A stretch of DNA of 64,000 nt from Hydrogenophaga sp. IBVHS1 (GTDB lineage: Bacteria; Pseudomonadota; Gammaproteobacteria; Burkholderiales; Burkholderiaceae_C), in assembly GCF_002127265.1 (NCBI RefSeq), contig NZ_NFUU01000001.1, positions 1-64,000 of the forward strand, in the 5' to 3' direction. The stretch's first letter is position 1; every line of letters begins with the position of its first letter. A program made the translations under genes and the position numbers. Positions 51,144 through 59,055 of this stretch are shown in pieces. Below the pieces are notes generated by a model. It was given only the letters and a program-made list of their open reading frames with translations. It was not told the DNA's origin and did no database searches.

Positions 51144-52040
51144 ATGAGCGACGCCCCCAGCAGCGGTTTCGGCAAGTTCGTTCCCGGCTTCGAGTTCCTG
51201 CAGAACCTCGCGGGCCAGGCGGCCGGCGGGGTGGCGCAAGGCATCAGCCAGAACATCCCGCAACTGCCCAATCTTGGCCACTGGGTGGCGCCCACCTTCA
51301 ACGTGGAAGACCTTGAGAAACGCATCGAGGAACTCAAGGCGGTGCACTTCTGGCTCGACCAGAATTCCAAAGCGCTGGGCGCCACCATTCAGGCGCTCGA
51401 GGTGCAGAAGATGACGCTCTCGACCCTGAAGTCGATGAACTTCAGCATGGGCGACGTGGCCAACGCGCTCAAGATCAAGGCCGCCGACACGCTGGCTGGC
51501 TTCACCGGATCTGCCGCCCCGGCGGCCCCCTCGCAGTTCGCGGGGCTTGAGATTCCGCCGCGCACGTTTGGCAAGCCCGAGGCCGATGCAGAGACCGATG
51601 AAGAGGCCGAAGATGAGGTGGAAGCGCCGCCGCCGCCCGCACCGACCCGACGCAAGGCTCGGCCGGCGAGCAAGGCCGCAGCGGTCGGCACACCCGCCGG
51701 TGGTGTGGTGGACCCGGTGCAGTGGTGGGGCGCCCTGTCTCAGCAGTTTCAGCAGATTGCCAGCAACGCCATGAAAGACGCGGCGAAACAAACGGCACTC
51801 GACACCACCCGCCAGGTCGCCAGTGGCCTGACCGGCCAGGCCATGAAGACCGCCAGCGGCGTGGCCGGCAAGGTCACGCGCAACCTCACCGACACCGTGG
51901 CGCGCAACGTGGGCATGGCCGCTGGCATGGGGCGTGCTGCCGCCAAAGCGGTGAGCGGCACGCGTGCCTCCCCGGCACCGGCGCGCAAGGCGGTGGCGAA
52001 AAAGGCCGCACCGAAGAAGCCGGCCAGTCGCAAACGCTGA
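51144..52040 (+). CDS. phaM: PhaM-type PHA granule regulatory protein
   Basis: A 298-aa protein with the PhaM layout. The N-terminal region FGKFVPGFEFLQNLAG and the conserved helical core NVEDLEKRIEELKAVHFWLDQN...LGATIQALEVQKMTLSTLKSM (~50-105) match the family that activates PHA synthase and attaches granules to DNA. The C-terminus is Lys/Ala/Pro-rich and histone-H1-like (KKAAPKKPASRKR). A CAGGAG is upstream. No phaC or phaP is adjacent, so this is a satellite PHA gene. Confidence 0.85.
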   Translation: MSDAPSSGFGKFVPGFEFLQNLAGQAAGGVAQGISQNIPQLPNLGHWVAPTFNVEDLEKRIEELKAVHFWLDQNSKALGATIQALEVQKMTLSTLKSMNFSMGDVANALKIKAADTLAGFTGSAAPAAPSQFAGLEIPPRTFGKPEADAETDEEAEDEVEAPPPPAPTRRKARPASKAAAVGTPAGGVVDPVQWWGALSQQFQQIASNAMKDAAKQTALDTTRQVASGLTGQAMKTASGVAGKVTRNLTDTVARNVGMAAGMGRAAAKAVSGTRASPAPARKAVAKKAAPKKPASRKR

Positions 52041-52044
52041 CGTC

Positions 52045-53373
52045 ATGAAACTCTTTCCCTATGCGCATGCCACGCACCCGCAGTGGCGCATGGCCGCCGC
52101 TCTGGTGCTGGCGCAGTTGCGCGCACAGATGGCCTTGCCCGACTTCGCGTCCGCGCCGTCCCTCGCCGTGCTCTACATCACCGATCACTACGCCGACGAG
52201 GCTCAGGCGATCCTGGAGCATCTCAGCGCCGAGTTGCCCGAGGTCACCGACTGGACGGGGACGGTGGGCCTGGGCATTTCGTCCAACAACGTGGAGTACT
52301 TCGACGAGCCCGCGCTGTGCGTGATGCTGTGCGATCTCAGCCCCGACCAGTACCGCGTGTTCAGCGGCGTGGCGCCGTTGCTGGCCAGCGGACGCGCTGC
52401 CGGCGCTCATGGCTTCGAGGCTCACACCGCGCTGTTGCACGCCGATGCCCGCACCCCGGAGCTGGCCGAGCTCATCGTCGAAGTGGCCGACCGCACGCGC
52501 AGTGGCTACGTGTTTGGCGGGCTGGCCGGCAGCCGCGGCACCAGCGTGCAATTCTCGCTCGGCAGCGCTGGCAACCTCAGCGGACACGGCGCGGCCACTG
52601 GCGTGTATTTCGGCGGCTTGAGTGGTGTCGCCTTCGGGCCCGACGTGGGCCTGGTCTCGCGGGTCACGCAAGGCGCGCAACCGGTCGATCGCGAGCGCAC
52701 CGTGACCGCAGCGGACGGCAACCTCGTGCTTGAACTCAATGGAGAGCCAGCGCTCGATGTGCTGCTGCGCGAGCGGGTGATTGCGCTCGACAAACCTGAT
52801 CAGGCCATGCCCCGCCTGCGCGCCACGCTGGTGGGCCTCACGCACGCTGAGTCCGAGACCGCACATGACGAAGCGCTCGCGCCTTCGACGGTGGACACGT
52901 CGCGCATGCGCGGTCAGTTCGGCACCGAGGTGATGGTGCGCCACCTGATCGGCCTCGACCCCGGTCGGCGTGGCATTGCCATCGCCGACGTGGTGCCGGT
53001 GGGCACGCGCCTGGCTTTCTGCGAACGCAATGCGCAGGCCGCGCGCGCCGACCTCATCCGCGTGTGTGCCGAGGTGCGCGAGGAACTCGAGCCCGCGGAA
53101 ATGGGCATGAGCACGGCCAGCGCGCTTGGCGGCAACGAACCCGATGCCTTGCCGCATCCAGCGCGGCGCATCGCCGGCGCCATCTATGTGAGCTGTGCGG
53201 GTCGTGGTGGTCCGCATTTCGGCAGCCCCAGCGCCGAGCTGCAGACCGTGCGACGGGCCCTGGGTGATGTGCCCCTGGTGGGCTACTTTGCTGGCGGCGA
53301 GATCGCCCACCACCGGCTGTACGGCTACACCGGCGTGCTGACGGTGTTCACGATGCCGTCGGCGACAGGCTGA
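52045..53373 (+). CDS. FIST-domain sensory protein
   Basis: A 442-aa protein with FIST_N (~30-240) and FIST_C (~250-400) domains, predicted to bind small ligands such as amino acids. Typical segments: SGYVFGGLAGSRG (~155), YFGGLSGVAFGPDVGLVSRVTQG, and the C-terminal AIYVSCAGRGGPHFG ... VPLVGYFAGGEIAHHRLYGYTGVLTVF. It starts 4 bp after phaM, so co-transcription is likely. No kinase or cyclase partner is adjacent. The 3' end overlaps the convergent MFS gene by 26 bp. Confidence 0.9.
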   Translation: MKLFPYAHATHPQWRMAAALVLAQLRAQMALPDFASAPSLAVLYITDHYADEAQAILEHLSAELPEVTDWTGTVGLGISSNNVEYFDEPALCVMLCDLSPDQYRVFSGVAPLLASGRAAGAHGFEAHTALLHADARTPELAELIVEVADRTRSGYVFGGLAGSRGTSVQFSLGSAGNLSGHGAATGVYFGGLSGVAFGPDVGLVSRVTQGAQPVDRERTVTAADGNLVLELNGEPALDVLLRERVIALDKPDQAMPRLRATLVGLTHAESETAHDEALAPSTVDTSRMRGQFGTEVMVRHLIGLDPGRRGIAIADVVPVGTRLAFCERNAQAARADLIRVCAEVREELEPAEMGMSTASALGGNEPDALPHPARRIAGAIYVSCAGRGGPHFGSPSAELQTVRRALGDVPLVGYFAGGEIAHHRLYGYTGVLTVFTMPSATG

Positions 53374-54616
53374 GGCGGCCCAGCCCCACGCCGCGAGCCC
53401 GGGCGCGCCGCAGCAAGAAGATGACGATGCCCACGTTGAGCAGGTTGAACCCGATGCCGTTGACGAAAGCCGCCTGGTAGGAACCGGTCAGGTCAAAGAT
53501 CGCGCCCGACATCCAGCCGCCCAGGGCCATGCCGAGCAGTGTGGCCATGAGCACGGTGCCGGTGCGCACGCCGGCCTGCACCGGCGAGAAGTGTTCGCGA
53601 ATGATCAGCGCGTAGCTCGGCACGATGCCGCCCTGAAACAGGCCGAACATGCCCGAGATCAGGTAGAGCGGCACCAGGCCGTCGAACGGCAGGAACATCA
53701 GCAGCGCAATGCCTTGCAGCACCGAGCCCAGCAGCAGCGTGCGCAAGCCGCCGATGCGGTCCGAGATCCAGCCCGAGATGAGCCGGCTCGCCACTCCCAT
53801 GCCCAGCATGATCGAGAGCATTTCCGCGCCGCGCGCCGCGCCAAAGCCGAGGTCGGTGCAGTAGGCCACGATGTGCACCTGCGGCATCGACATGGCCACG
53901 CAGCAGGAGACGCCAGCCACGCACAGCAGGGCTTGCAGGGTGCCGGGCGACAGTCCGAGTGGGCGTTCGCCCGCACTCGCCACGGATGGCACTGTGCCGA
54001 CGGGAACGGGCTCGGCACCGGCGAGTGCGGGCGGTGGCCGTCGCAGCACGAGGGCGAGCGGCAGCATCACCACCAGGCAGACCACCCCGATGGTGAAGTA
54101 GGCCTGGCGCCAGCCGCCGTTCTCGATGAAGTGCTGCACCACCGGGGGCCAGATCGCACCGGCCACATAGTTGCCGCTCATGCAGATGGCCAGCGCAATG
54201 CCGCGTCGGCGCGTGAACCAGCGCGAGGTGTCGGCCACCAGTGGCGCGAAGGTGGCGGAGGTGCCGAGCAGCCCGATCAACAAACCTTGCGCGAGCGTGA
54301 ATTGCCACAAGCTGGTGGCCGCGCCGGCGGCAATGAAGCCCAGCCCCAGGCCCACGGCGCCGCCGATCACGGGCACCATCACGCCAAAGCGGTCCGAGAG
54401 TTTCCCCATGAGGATGCCGCCCACGCCGAAGCCGATCATGGTCAGCGTGTAGGGGAACGATGCGGCGCCCCGGTCGATGCCGAAATCGGCCTGGATGCGG
54501 GGCAGCACCACGGTGACCGAGTACATGCCCGCGCCACCCAGCGTCATGAGCGCCAGCGACACCGCCAGCCGCCACCACGCATACGGCGATTCGGCTTCGG
54601 CGGGCAGACGGGTCAT
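53348..54616 (-). CDS. Major facilitator superfamily transporter (OFA/monocarboxylate-like)
   Basis: A 422-aa carrier with 12 predicted transmembrane helices and a loop after TM6 (~200-225). Motif A is present (GKLSDRFGVMVPVIGG, ~72-87). The first helix region (LMTLGGAGMYSVTVVLPRIQADFGIDRGAASFPYTLTMIGFGVGG) is typical of the oxalate/formate and monocarboxylate-like MFS branch. It follows the ProQ-domain gene after 5 bp on the same strand. The 3' end overlaps FIST by 26 bp. The substrate is unknown. Confidence 0.88.
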   Translation of the reverse strand: MTRLPAEAESPYAWWRLAVSLALMTLGGAGMYSVTVVLPRIQADFGIDRGAASFPYTLTMIGFGVGGILMGKLSDRFGVMVPVIGGAVGLGLGFIAAGAATSLWQFTLAQGLLIGLLGTSATFAPLVADTSRWFTRRRGIALAICMSGNYVAGAIWPPVVQHFIENGGWRQAYFTIGVVCLVVMLPLALVLRRPPPALAGAEPVPVGTVPSVASAGERPLGLSPGTLQALLCVAGVSCCVAMSMPQVHIVAYCTDLGFGAARGAEMLSIMLGMGVASRLISGWISDRIGGLRTLLLGSVLQGIALLMFLPFDGLVPLYLISGMFGLFQGGIVPSYALIIREHFSPVQAGVRTGTVLMATLLGMALGGWMSGAIFDLTGSYQAAFVNGIGFNLLNVGIVIFLLRRARARGVGLGRLSLSPTAS

Positions 54617-54621
54617 GCGAG

Positions 54622-55326
54622 TCAGGGCCTGGCGGTGAGCTTGCTGCGCGCGCGCTCCAGCGTGCGTCGGGCGTCTTGCGCCGGCATGCCGTACATGTCG
54701 GCAAACGCCTCGATGGTCTGGCCGCTGGACTCGAATGCGCGAAGCAGCGCGGCGTCGCGCGCGGCGCGACCCGTGGCGTCGGCCAACGCCAGCCGGGTGA
54801 TCTCGTTGACCACCTCGTCGCGGCTTTGCGTGGCTGTGGCGTAGGCCTCTTCACCCAGGCCAGAAGCCTCGAACGCCTGCGCAATGCGCTGACGCAGCTT
54901 GGGCACCAGGTCTTCGGGTGTGCGGCCCTGGCGGCGGCGGAACACTTCCACCAGCGCGTGGTGCACCTGTTCGGGCGTGAGCGCCTCGACCGGCTCACCA
55001 GCGAGGTCGTGGCGCTGCTGGCCTGAGGCCACCACCGTGAGATACCGGCTGGAGCGCGTGTGCAAAGCCAGAGCCGCCTTCAGGCTCTCGGCCTCCAGCA
55101 CGCCCGGCTGCGCATCGAGCAGGTCTTGAAAGATCCCGCGCTTCAGTGGCTTGAGCTGTTCGCCGAACAGCGCCGGGTAGAGCTGCGCGAGCTGATCGAG
55201 CACGGGGTGCTGGCGCTGGGCGGGTTGGCGGGCCTGTTGCGGCGGTTGACCGGTCGGCGCGCGACGGCGGCGATCGGGGCGGCGTGCCGCCGGGGCGGGA
55301 GCCGTTGGGGTGGTGTGGTCGTTCAT
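54622..55326 (-). CDS. ProQ/FinO domain RNA chaperone
   Basis: A 234-aa RNA-binding protein. The basic, Pro/Gln/Ala-rich N-terminal tail (~1-40) precedes a FinO/ProQ domain (~42-150: LDQLAQLYPALFGEQLKPLKRGIFQDLL; HTRSSRYLTVVASGQQRHDLAGEPVEALTPEQVHHA). A C-terminal helical extension (~155-230) is not a typical ProQ Tudor domain and may be specific to this lineage. It would bind structured RNAs and 3' ends of mRNAs. It probably forms a unit with the XRE-type gene upstream and the MFS gene downstream. Confidence 0.85.
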   Translation of the reverse strand: MNDHTTPTAPAPAARRPDRRRRAPTGQPPQQARQPAQRQHPVLDQLAQLYPALFGEQLKPLKRGIFQDLLDAQPGVLEAESLKAALALHTRSSRYLTVVASGQQRHDLAGEPVEALTPEQVHHALVEVFRRRQGRTPEDLVPKLRQRIAQAFEASGLGEEAYATATQSRDEVVNEITRLALADATGRAARDAALLRAFESSGQTIEAFADMYGMPAQDARRTLERARSKLTARP

Positions 55327-55393
55327 GGAAGCCTGGGACGAAAGCCCGTCATCATGCCAGCGTCCGCAGCACCGGCAAGCAGGGTGAACCCCG

Positions 55394-56125
55394 TCAACGC
55401 CGCAGCTGGCTGAATGCTTCGAACTCCCAGCTGCGCATGGCCAGCACCAGCGTGTAACCCTCACGGTCTTTTGCGGCCAGTTTCTGGTCGGTCTGGTGCT
55501 GCTGGGCAAAGTCTTGTGCCACGCGCTGCAGGCGCTCCAGAAACATGGGCGCCAGGGTGCGGCTGACCGAACCGTGGACCAGCATCAGGCCTTCGCCACT
55601 GCCGTCGAAGCCGCCCGAAAAATAGTCCAGCACGGCGTGATCGCGGAAGTAGTTCATCACCGGACCGTGCGGGCGCCAGCGAAAGGTCTTGGCCAGTTTG
55701 AGGCGGTAGCGGTTGAGCGGGCGCAGCTCGATGATGCCGATGCGGTCGAGCTGCGCCAGGCACTTCACACACTCGGCCTCGCTCAGGCGGTACGCGGTGG
55801 TGATCTGCTCCAGCGTCCACTGGCTGAGCACGCAGATCGCCACCAGCAGCAGCTTCTTGTCGGCCACCACCGCGCGCTCCTGCTCCTGCGTCATCTCGCG
55901 CAACAGGGGCTGCGCGTCGGCCACACGGCGGGCCAGATCGGCGAAGTCCAGCTTGAGCGCACGGCAGATCGCATCCACCCGGGAGAGCGACATGTCGCCC
56001 TTGGCCAGCATGCGCTTCACGCTCGATTCGGCCATGCCCATGGCCTGCGCGAGGTCGGCATAGGTCATTTGCGCGGACTTCAGTTCCTTCTTCACGGCAA
56101 GCACGAGGTCGGTGGTGGTGCTCAT
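55394..56125 (-). CDS. XRE-type HTH regulator with novel C-terminal domain
   Basis: A 243-aa protein. The HTH_3 domain is at residues ~12-65 (MTYADLAQAMGMAESSVKRMLAKGDMSLSRVDAICRALKLD). A second, winged-helix-like part (~85-150: SQWTLEQITTAYRLSEAECVKCLAQLDRIGIIELRPLNRYRLKLA) follows, then a beta-rich C-terminus without a known name. AGGAG lies five bases before the ATG at 56125. It is divergent from the ceramidase-like gene (140-bp spacer), a plausible target. Confidence 0.8.
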   Translation of the reverse strand: MSTTTDLVLAVKKELKSAQMTYADLAQAMGMAESSVKRMLAKGDMSLSRVDAICRALKLDFADLARRVADAQPLLREMTQEQERAVVADKKLLLVAICVLSQWTLEQITTAYRLSEAECVKCLAQLDRIGIIELRPLNRYRLKLAKTFRWRPHGPVMNYFRDHAVLDYFSGGFDGSGEGLMLVHGSVSRTLAPMFLERLQRVAQDFAQQHQTDQKLAAKDREGYTLVLAMRSWEFEAFSQLRR

Positions 56126-56265
56126 GGGGGCTCCTGTGGCGTCTGTTGAACTGGGTACTGAAAAACAATACCTGAAATAGAAAAGGAGTCGACTGTATAG
56201 GAAATCGATGCTGTTGAAAGGGCGGCCGCCAGACACTGCGGCCACCTCAACTCTGGTGTTTCCTC
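56126..56265. promoter_or_regulatory. Divergent XRE/ceramidase spacer
   Basis: A 140-bp region with an AT-rich segment at ~56155-56205 (AAAAACAATACCTGAAATAGAAAAGG). It should contain promoters for both divergent genes and possible sites for the XRE-type protein. No exact operator can be named. Confidence 0.45.
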
Positions 56266-57081
56266 ATGACCTCTCTCTCCCCGTCCCGCCCCCGGCTGCA
56301 TCTCATCGGCGGGGTGTTGCTGGTGCTCTGGCTGCTGGCTTTGTTGATCGGGCCAGAACTGCTCCAGGCGGCCGGGTTCGCGTTCAACCCGCATGGCCAC
56401 ACGCAGCTGCATGCCCACGGCCACCCCTTTGCCGATGCGCGGGTGCTCTGGGGCTTGCCGAACGCCATGGACGTGCTGAGCAACCTGCCGCTGGCGGTGG
56501 CGGGCGTGGCGGGTCTGTGGGCCATGTCATCGCATCGCGTGTCTCTGGAAACGGGTTGGGCATTGCGGGTTTTGTTCTTCGGTCTGCTGCTCTCCGGGCT
56601 GGGCTCCGCGTGGTACCACTCCATGCCCAGCCCTTCGGGCCTGGTGCTGGACCGCATCGGCATGGCGGTCGCGTTTGCCGGTGCCTTGTCGCTGGCCGTG
56701 GCCGAGCGGGTGGGGCCACGCCCCGCTGCTGCGGTGCTGGGCCTCACCCTGTTGACGGCGCTGGTGTCGGCCGTGCTGCCGCTCACGCACTCCAACGTGT
56801 TGCCCTGGGCCGTGGTGCAGTTCGGCGGTGTGGCGCTCATCGTCTGGGCCGCGTGCCTGCGCCCGGTAGCGGGTGCCATCGGCGTGCGCCTGGGCGCGCT
56901 GATCGCGCTCTACGCGCTGGCCAAGGCGCTGGAGATGGGCGACGCCGCCGTGTTCCAGGCCACTGGCGAATGGATTTCCGGTCACAGCCTGAAGCACGTG
57001 GCGGCAGCGCTGGCGGCCTGGCCGGTGCTCGTCGCCATCCAGCGCCTGCCGCTACGGCAGAATCCAGCGGCACGGCGCTGA
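56266..57081 (+). CDS. Ceramidase-like (CREST superfamily) membrane hydrolase
   Basis: A 271-aa inner-membrane protein with about seven transmembrane helices. Residues that match the alkaline-ceramidase/CREST zinc site are in place: Asn/Asp/Ser in NAMDVLSNL (~67), Ser-x-x-x-His in GLGSAWYHSMP (~115), Asp in LVLDRIGM (~128), and His-x4-His in SGHSLKHVAAAL (~240). A His-rich periplasmic loop (HGHTQLHAHGHP) follows TM1. It could hydrolyse an amide-linked lipid such as an ornithine lipid or sphingolipid-like molecule; that is inference. It is followed by the acyltransferase fusion 42 bp later. Confidence 0.78.
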   Translation: MTSLSPSRPRLHLIGGVLLVLWLLALLIGPELLQAAGFAFNPHGHTQLHAHGHPFADARVLWGLPNAMDVLSNLPLAVAGVAGLWAMSSHRVSLETGWALRVLFFGLLLSGLGSAWYHSMPSPSGLVLDRIGMAVAFAGALSLAVAERVGPRPAAAVLGLTLLTALVSAVLPLTHSNVLPWAVVQFGGVALIVWAACLRPVAGAIGVRLGALIALYALAKALEMGDAAVFQATGEWISGHSLKHVAAALAAWPVLVAIQRLPLRQNPAARR

Positions 57082-57123
57082 ACCCAACCACAACTCAACC
57101 ACAGCCCGACAGGAGGAGACCCC

Positions 57124-59046
57124 ATGTCTGCAACCCCATCCAGCCACGAAGGTGGCCAGTTTGCACTGCTCCGGCAGCGCCGTTTCGCCCCGTTTTTCTG
57201 GACCCAGTTCCTCGGCGCAGCCAACGACAACCTGTTCAAGTTCGCCTTCACGGTGATGGTGACCTACCAGCTGCAGGTCGCCTGGCTGCCGCCTTCGCTG
57301 GCCGGCCTGGTGATCGGCGCGCTGTTCATCCTGCCCTTTCTGCTGTTCTCGGCCACAAGTGGGCAACTGGCCGACAAGTACGACAAGAAAACACTCATCG
57401 TCTTCGTCAAGCGGCTCGAAATCCTCATCATGGCGCTGGCCGCGTGGTCGTTCTTCTCGGCCAACATTCCGCTGCTGCTGGTCTGCACCTTTCTGATGGG
57501 CCTGCATTCCACGCTGTTCGGCCCGGTGAAGTTCGCCTACCTGCCGCACCACCTGGGCGAGCGCGAACTCACCGGTGGCAACGGCATGGTGGAGATGGGC
57601 ACCTTCGTGGCCATCCTGCTGGGCAACCTGGCGGGTGGATTGATCATCGCCGTGCCTGAAATCGGCGCGCACCACGTCGGCTTCAGCTGCGTGGCGCTCG
57701 CCCTGCTGGGTCGCGCCATGTCGCACTATGTGCCGGCCACGCCCGCCACCGACCCGGGCCTCCAGATCAACTGGAACCCGTTCACCGAAACCTGGCGCAA
57801 CCTGAAGTTGGCGCACGGCAACACCGTGGTGTTTCGTTCGGTGCTTGGCATCAGCTGGATGTGGTTCTTCGGCGCGGTGTTCCTGAGCCAGTTCCCCAGC
57901 TTCGCCAAAGAAGTGCTGCACGGCAACGAGCAGGTGGCTTCGCTGCTGCTGATCGTGTTCTCCATCGGCATCGGCACCGGTTCGCTGCTGTGCGAAGTGC
58001 TGTCTCGCCGGCATGTTGAGATCGGCCTGGTGCCGCTGGGCGCCATCGGCATGAGCATCTTTTCGATCGATCTCTACTTTGCCTCGCGCGGTCTGCCGCC
58101 TGCGGGCAGCCTCGGTGTGGCCGAGTTCCTGGCGGAGCCGGCCCACTGGCGTGTGCTGGCCGACCTGACCTTGCTCAGCCTGTTCGCCGGCCTGTACAGC
58201 GTGCCCATGTACGCGCTGATTCAAATGCGCAGCCAGCCCACGCACCGCGCACGCATCATCGCCGCCAACAACATCCTCAACGCGCTCTTCATGATCGCCA
58301 GCGCGGTGATTGCCGGTGCGTTGCTCAAGGCCGGCTTCACCATTCCGCAGATGTTCCTGCTGGTCGGGCTGGCCAACGCGGTGGTGGCGTTCTACATCTT
58401 CATGCTGGTGCCCGAATACCTGTTGCGCTTCGTGGCATGGATCGCTTCGCGCCTCGTGTACCGCTTCCGGGTCACGGGCGACGCTCAGATTCCCACCGAA
58501 GGCGCGGCCGTGATCGTGTGCAACCACGTGAGCTTTGTCGACGCCGTGTTGCTCATGGCCGCGAGCCCGCGGCCGATCCGCTTCCTCATGGACCACCGCA
58601 TCTTCAAGGTGCCGGTGCTTGGCGGTTTGTTCCGCCTGGCCAAGGCGATTCCCATTGCACCGCAGAAGGACGACCCAGCGGCCTACGAAGCCGCGTTCGG
58701 GGCCGCCACTGCCGCGCTGCGCGAAGGCGAACTGCTGGCCATATTTCCCGAAGGCGGCATCACGCGCGACGGCCAGCTGCAGCCCTTCAAGGGCGGTGTG
58801 ATGAAGATCCTGGAACTCGCTGCACGCGAGGGCATGCACCCGCCGGTGATTCCCATGGGCCTCACCAACCTCTGGGGCTCGTTCTTCAGTCGCGTGGAAG
58901 AGCGCGACGGCGAGCGCGTGGCCATGGTGCGGCCGTTCCGCCGGGGTTTGTTCAACCGGGTGGGCCTCAACGTCGGAGCACCCGTGTCGCCAGGCTCGGT
59001 GTCGCCCGAGCTGCTGCAACAGCGGGTGGGCGCGCTGCTGGTCTGA
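57124..59046 (+). CDS. Lysophospholipid transporter-like MFS / PlsC acyltransferase fusion
   Basis: A 640-aa fusion. Residues ~15-425 are a 12-TM MFS carrier of the LplT type (FFWTQFLGAANDNLFKFAFTVMV at the start; GLHSTLFGPVKFAYLPHHLG). Residues ~435-640 are a 1-acyl-glycerol-3-phosphate acyltransferase with the catalytic NHVSFVD (His468-x4-Asp473) and FPEGG (from Phe541). This joins the functions of E. coli LplT and the acyltransferase half of Aas, i.e. flipping and re-acylating lysophospholipid; no acyl-ACP synthetase domain is attached. AGGAGG precedes the ATG. With the ceramidase-like gene upstream it suggests a membrane-lipid remodelling unit. Confidence 0.9.
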   Translation: MSATPSSHEGGQFALLRQRRFAPFFWTQFLGAANDNLFKFAFTVMVTYQLQVAWLPPSLAGLVIGALFILPFLLFSATSGQLADKYDKKTLIVFVKRLEILIMALAAWSFFSANIPLLLVCTFLMGLHSTLFGPVKFAYLPHHLGERELTGGNGMVEMGTFVAILLGNLAGGLIIAVPEIGAHHVGFSCVALALLGRAMSHYVPATPATDPGLQINWNPFTETWRNLKLAHGNTVVFRSVLGISWMWFFGAVFLSQFPSFAKEVLHGNEQVASLLLIVFSIGIGTGSLLCEVLSRRHVEIGLVPLGAIGMSIFSIDLYFASRGLPPAGSLGVAEFLAEPAHWRVLADLTLLSLFAGLYSVPMYALIQMRSQPTHRARIIAANNILNALFMIASAVIAGALLKAGFTIPQMFLLVGLANAVVAFYIFMLVPEYLLRFVAWIASRLVYRFRVTGDAQIPTEGAAVIVCNHVSFVDAVLLMAASPRPIRFLMDHRIFKVPVLGGLFRLAKAIPIAPQKDDPAAYEAAFGAATAALREGELLAIFPEGGITRDGQLQPFKGGVMKILELAAREGMHPPVIPMGLTNLWGSFFSRVEERDGERVAMVRPFRRGLFNRVGLNVGAPVSPGSVSPELLQQRVGALLV

Positions 59047-59055
59047 GGCGGGCTT

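Noticed and set aside
57052..59019. A 655-residue minus-strand frame opposite the transporter/acyltransferase fusion
   Set aside because: The translation is rich in His, Gln and Glu and lacks any family signature. The plus-strand gene is complete and has a strong ribosome binding site.
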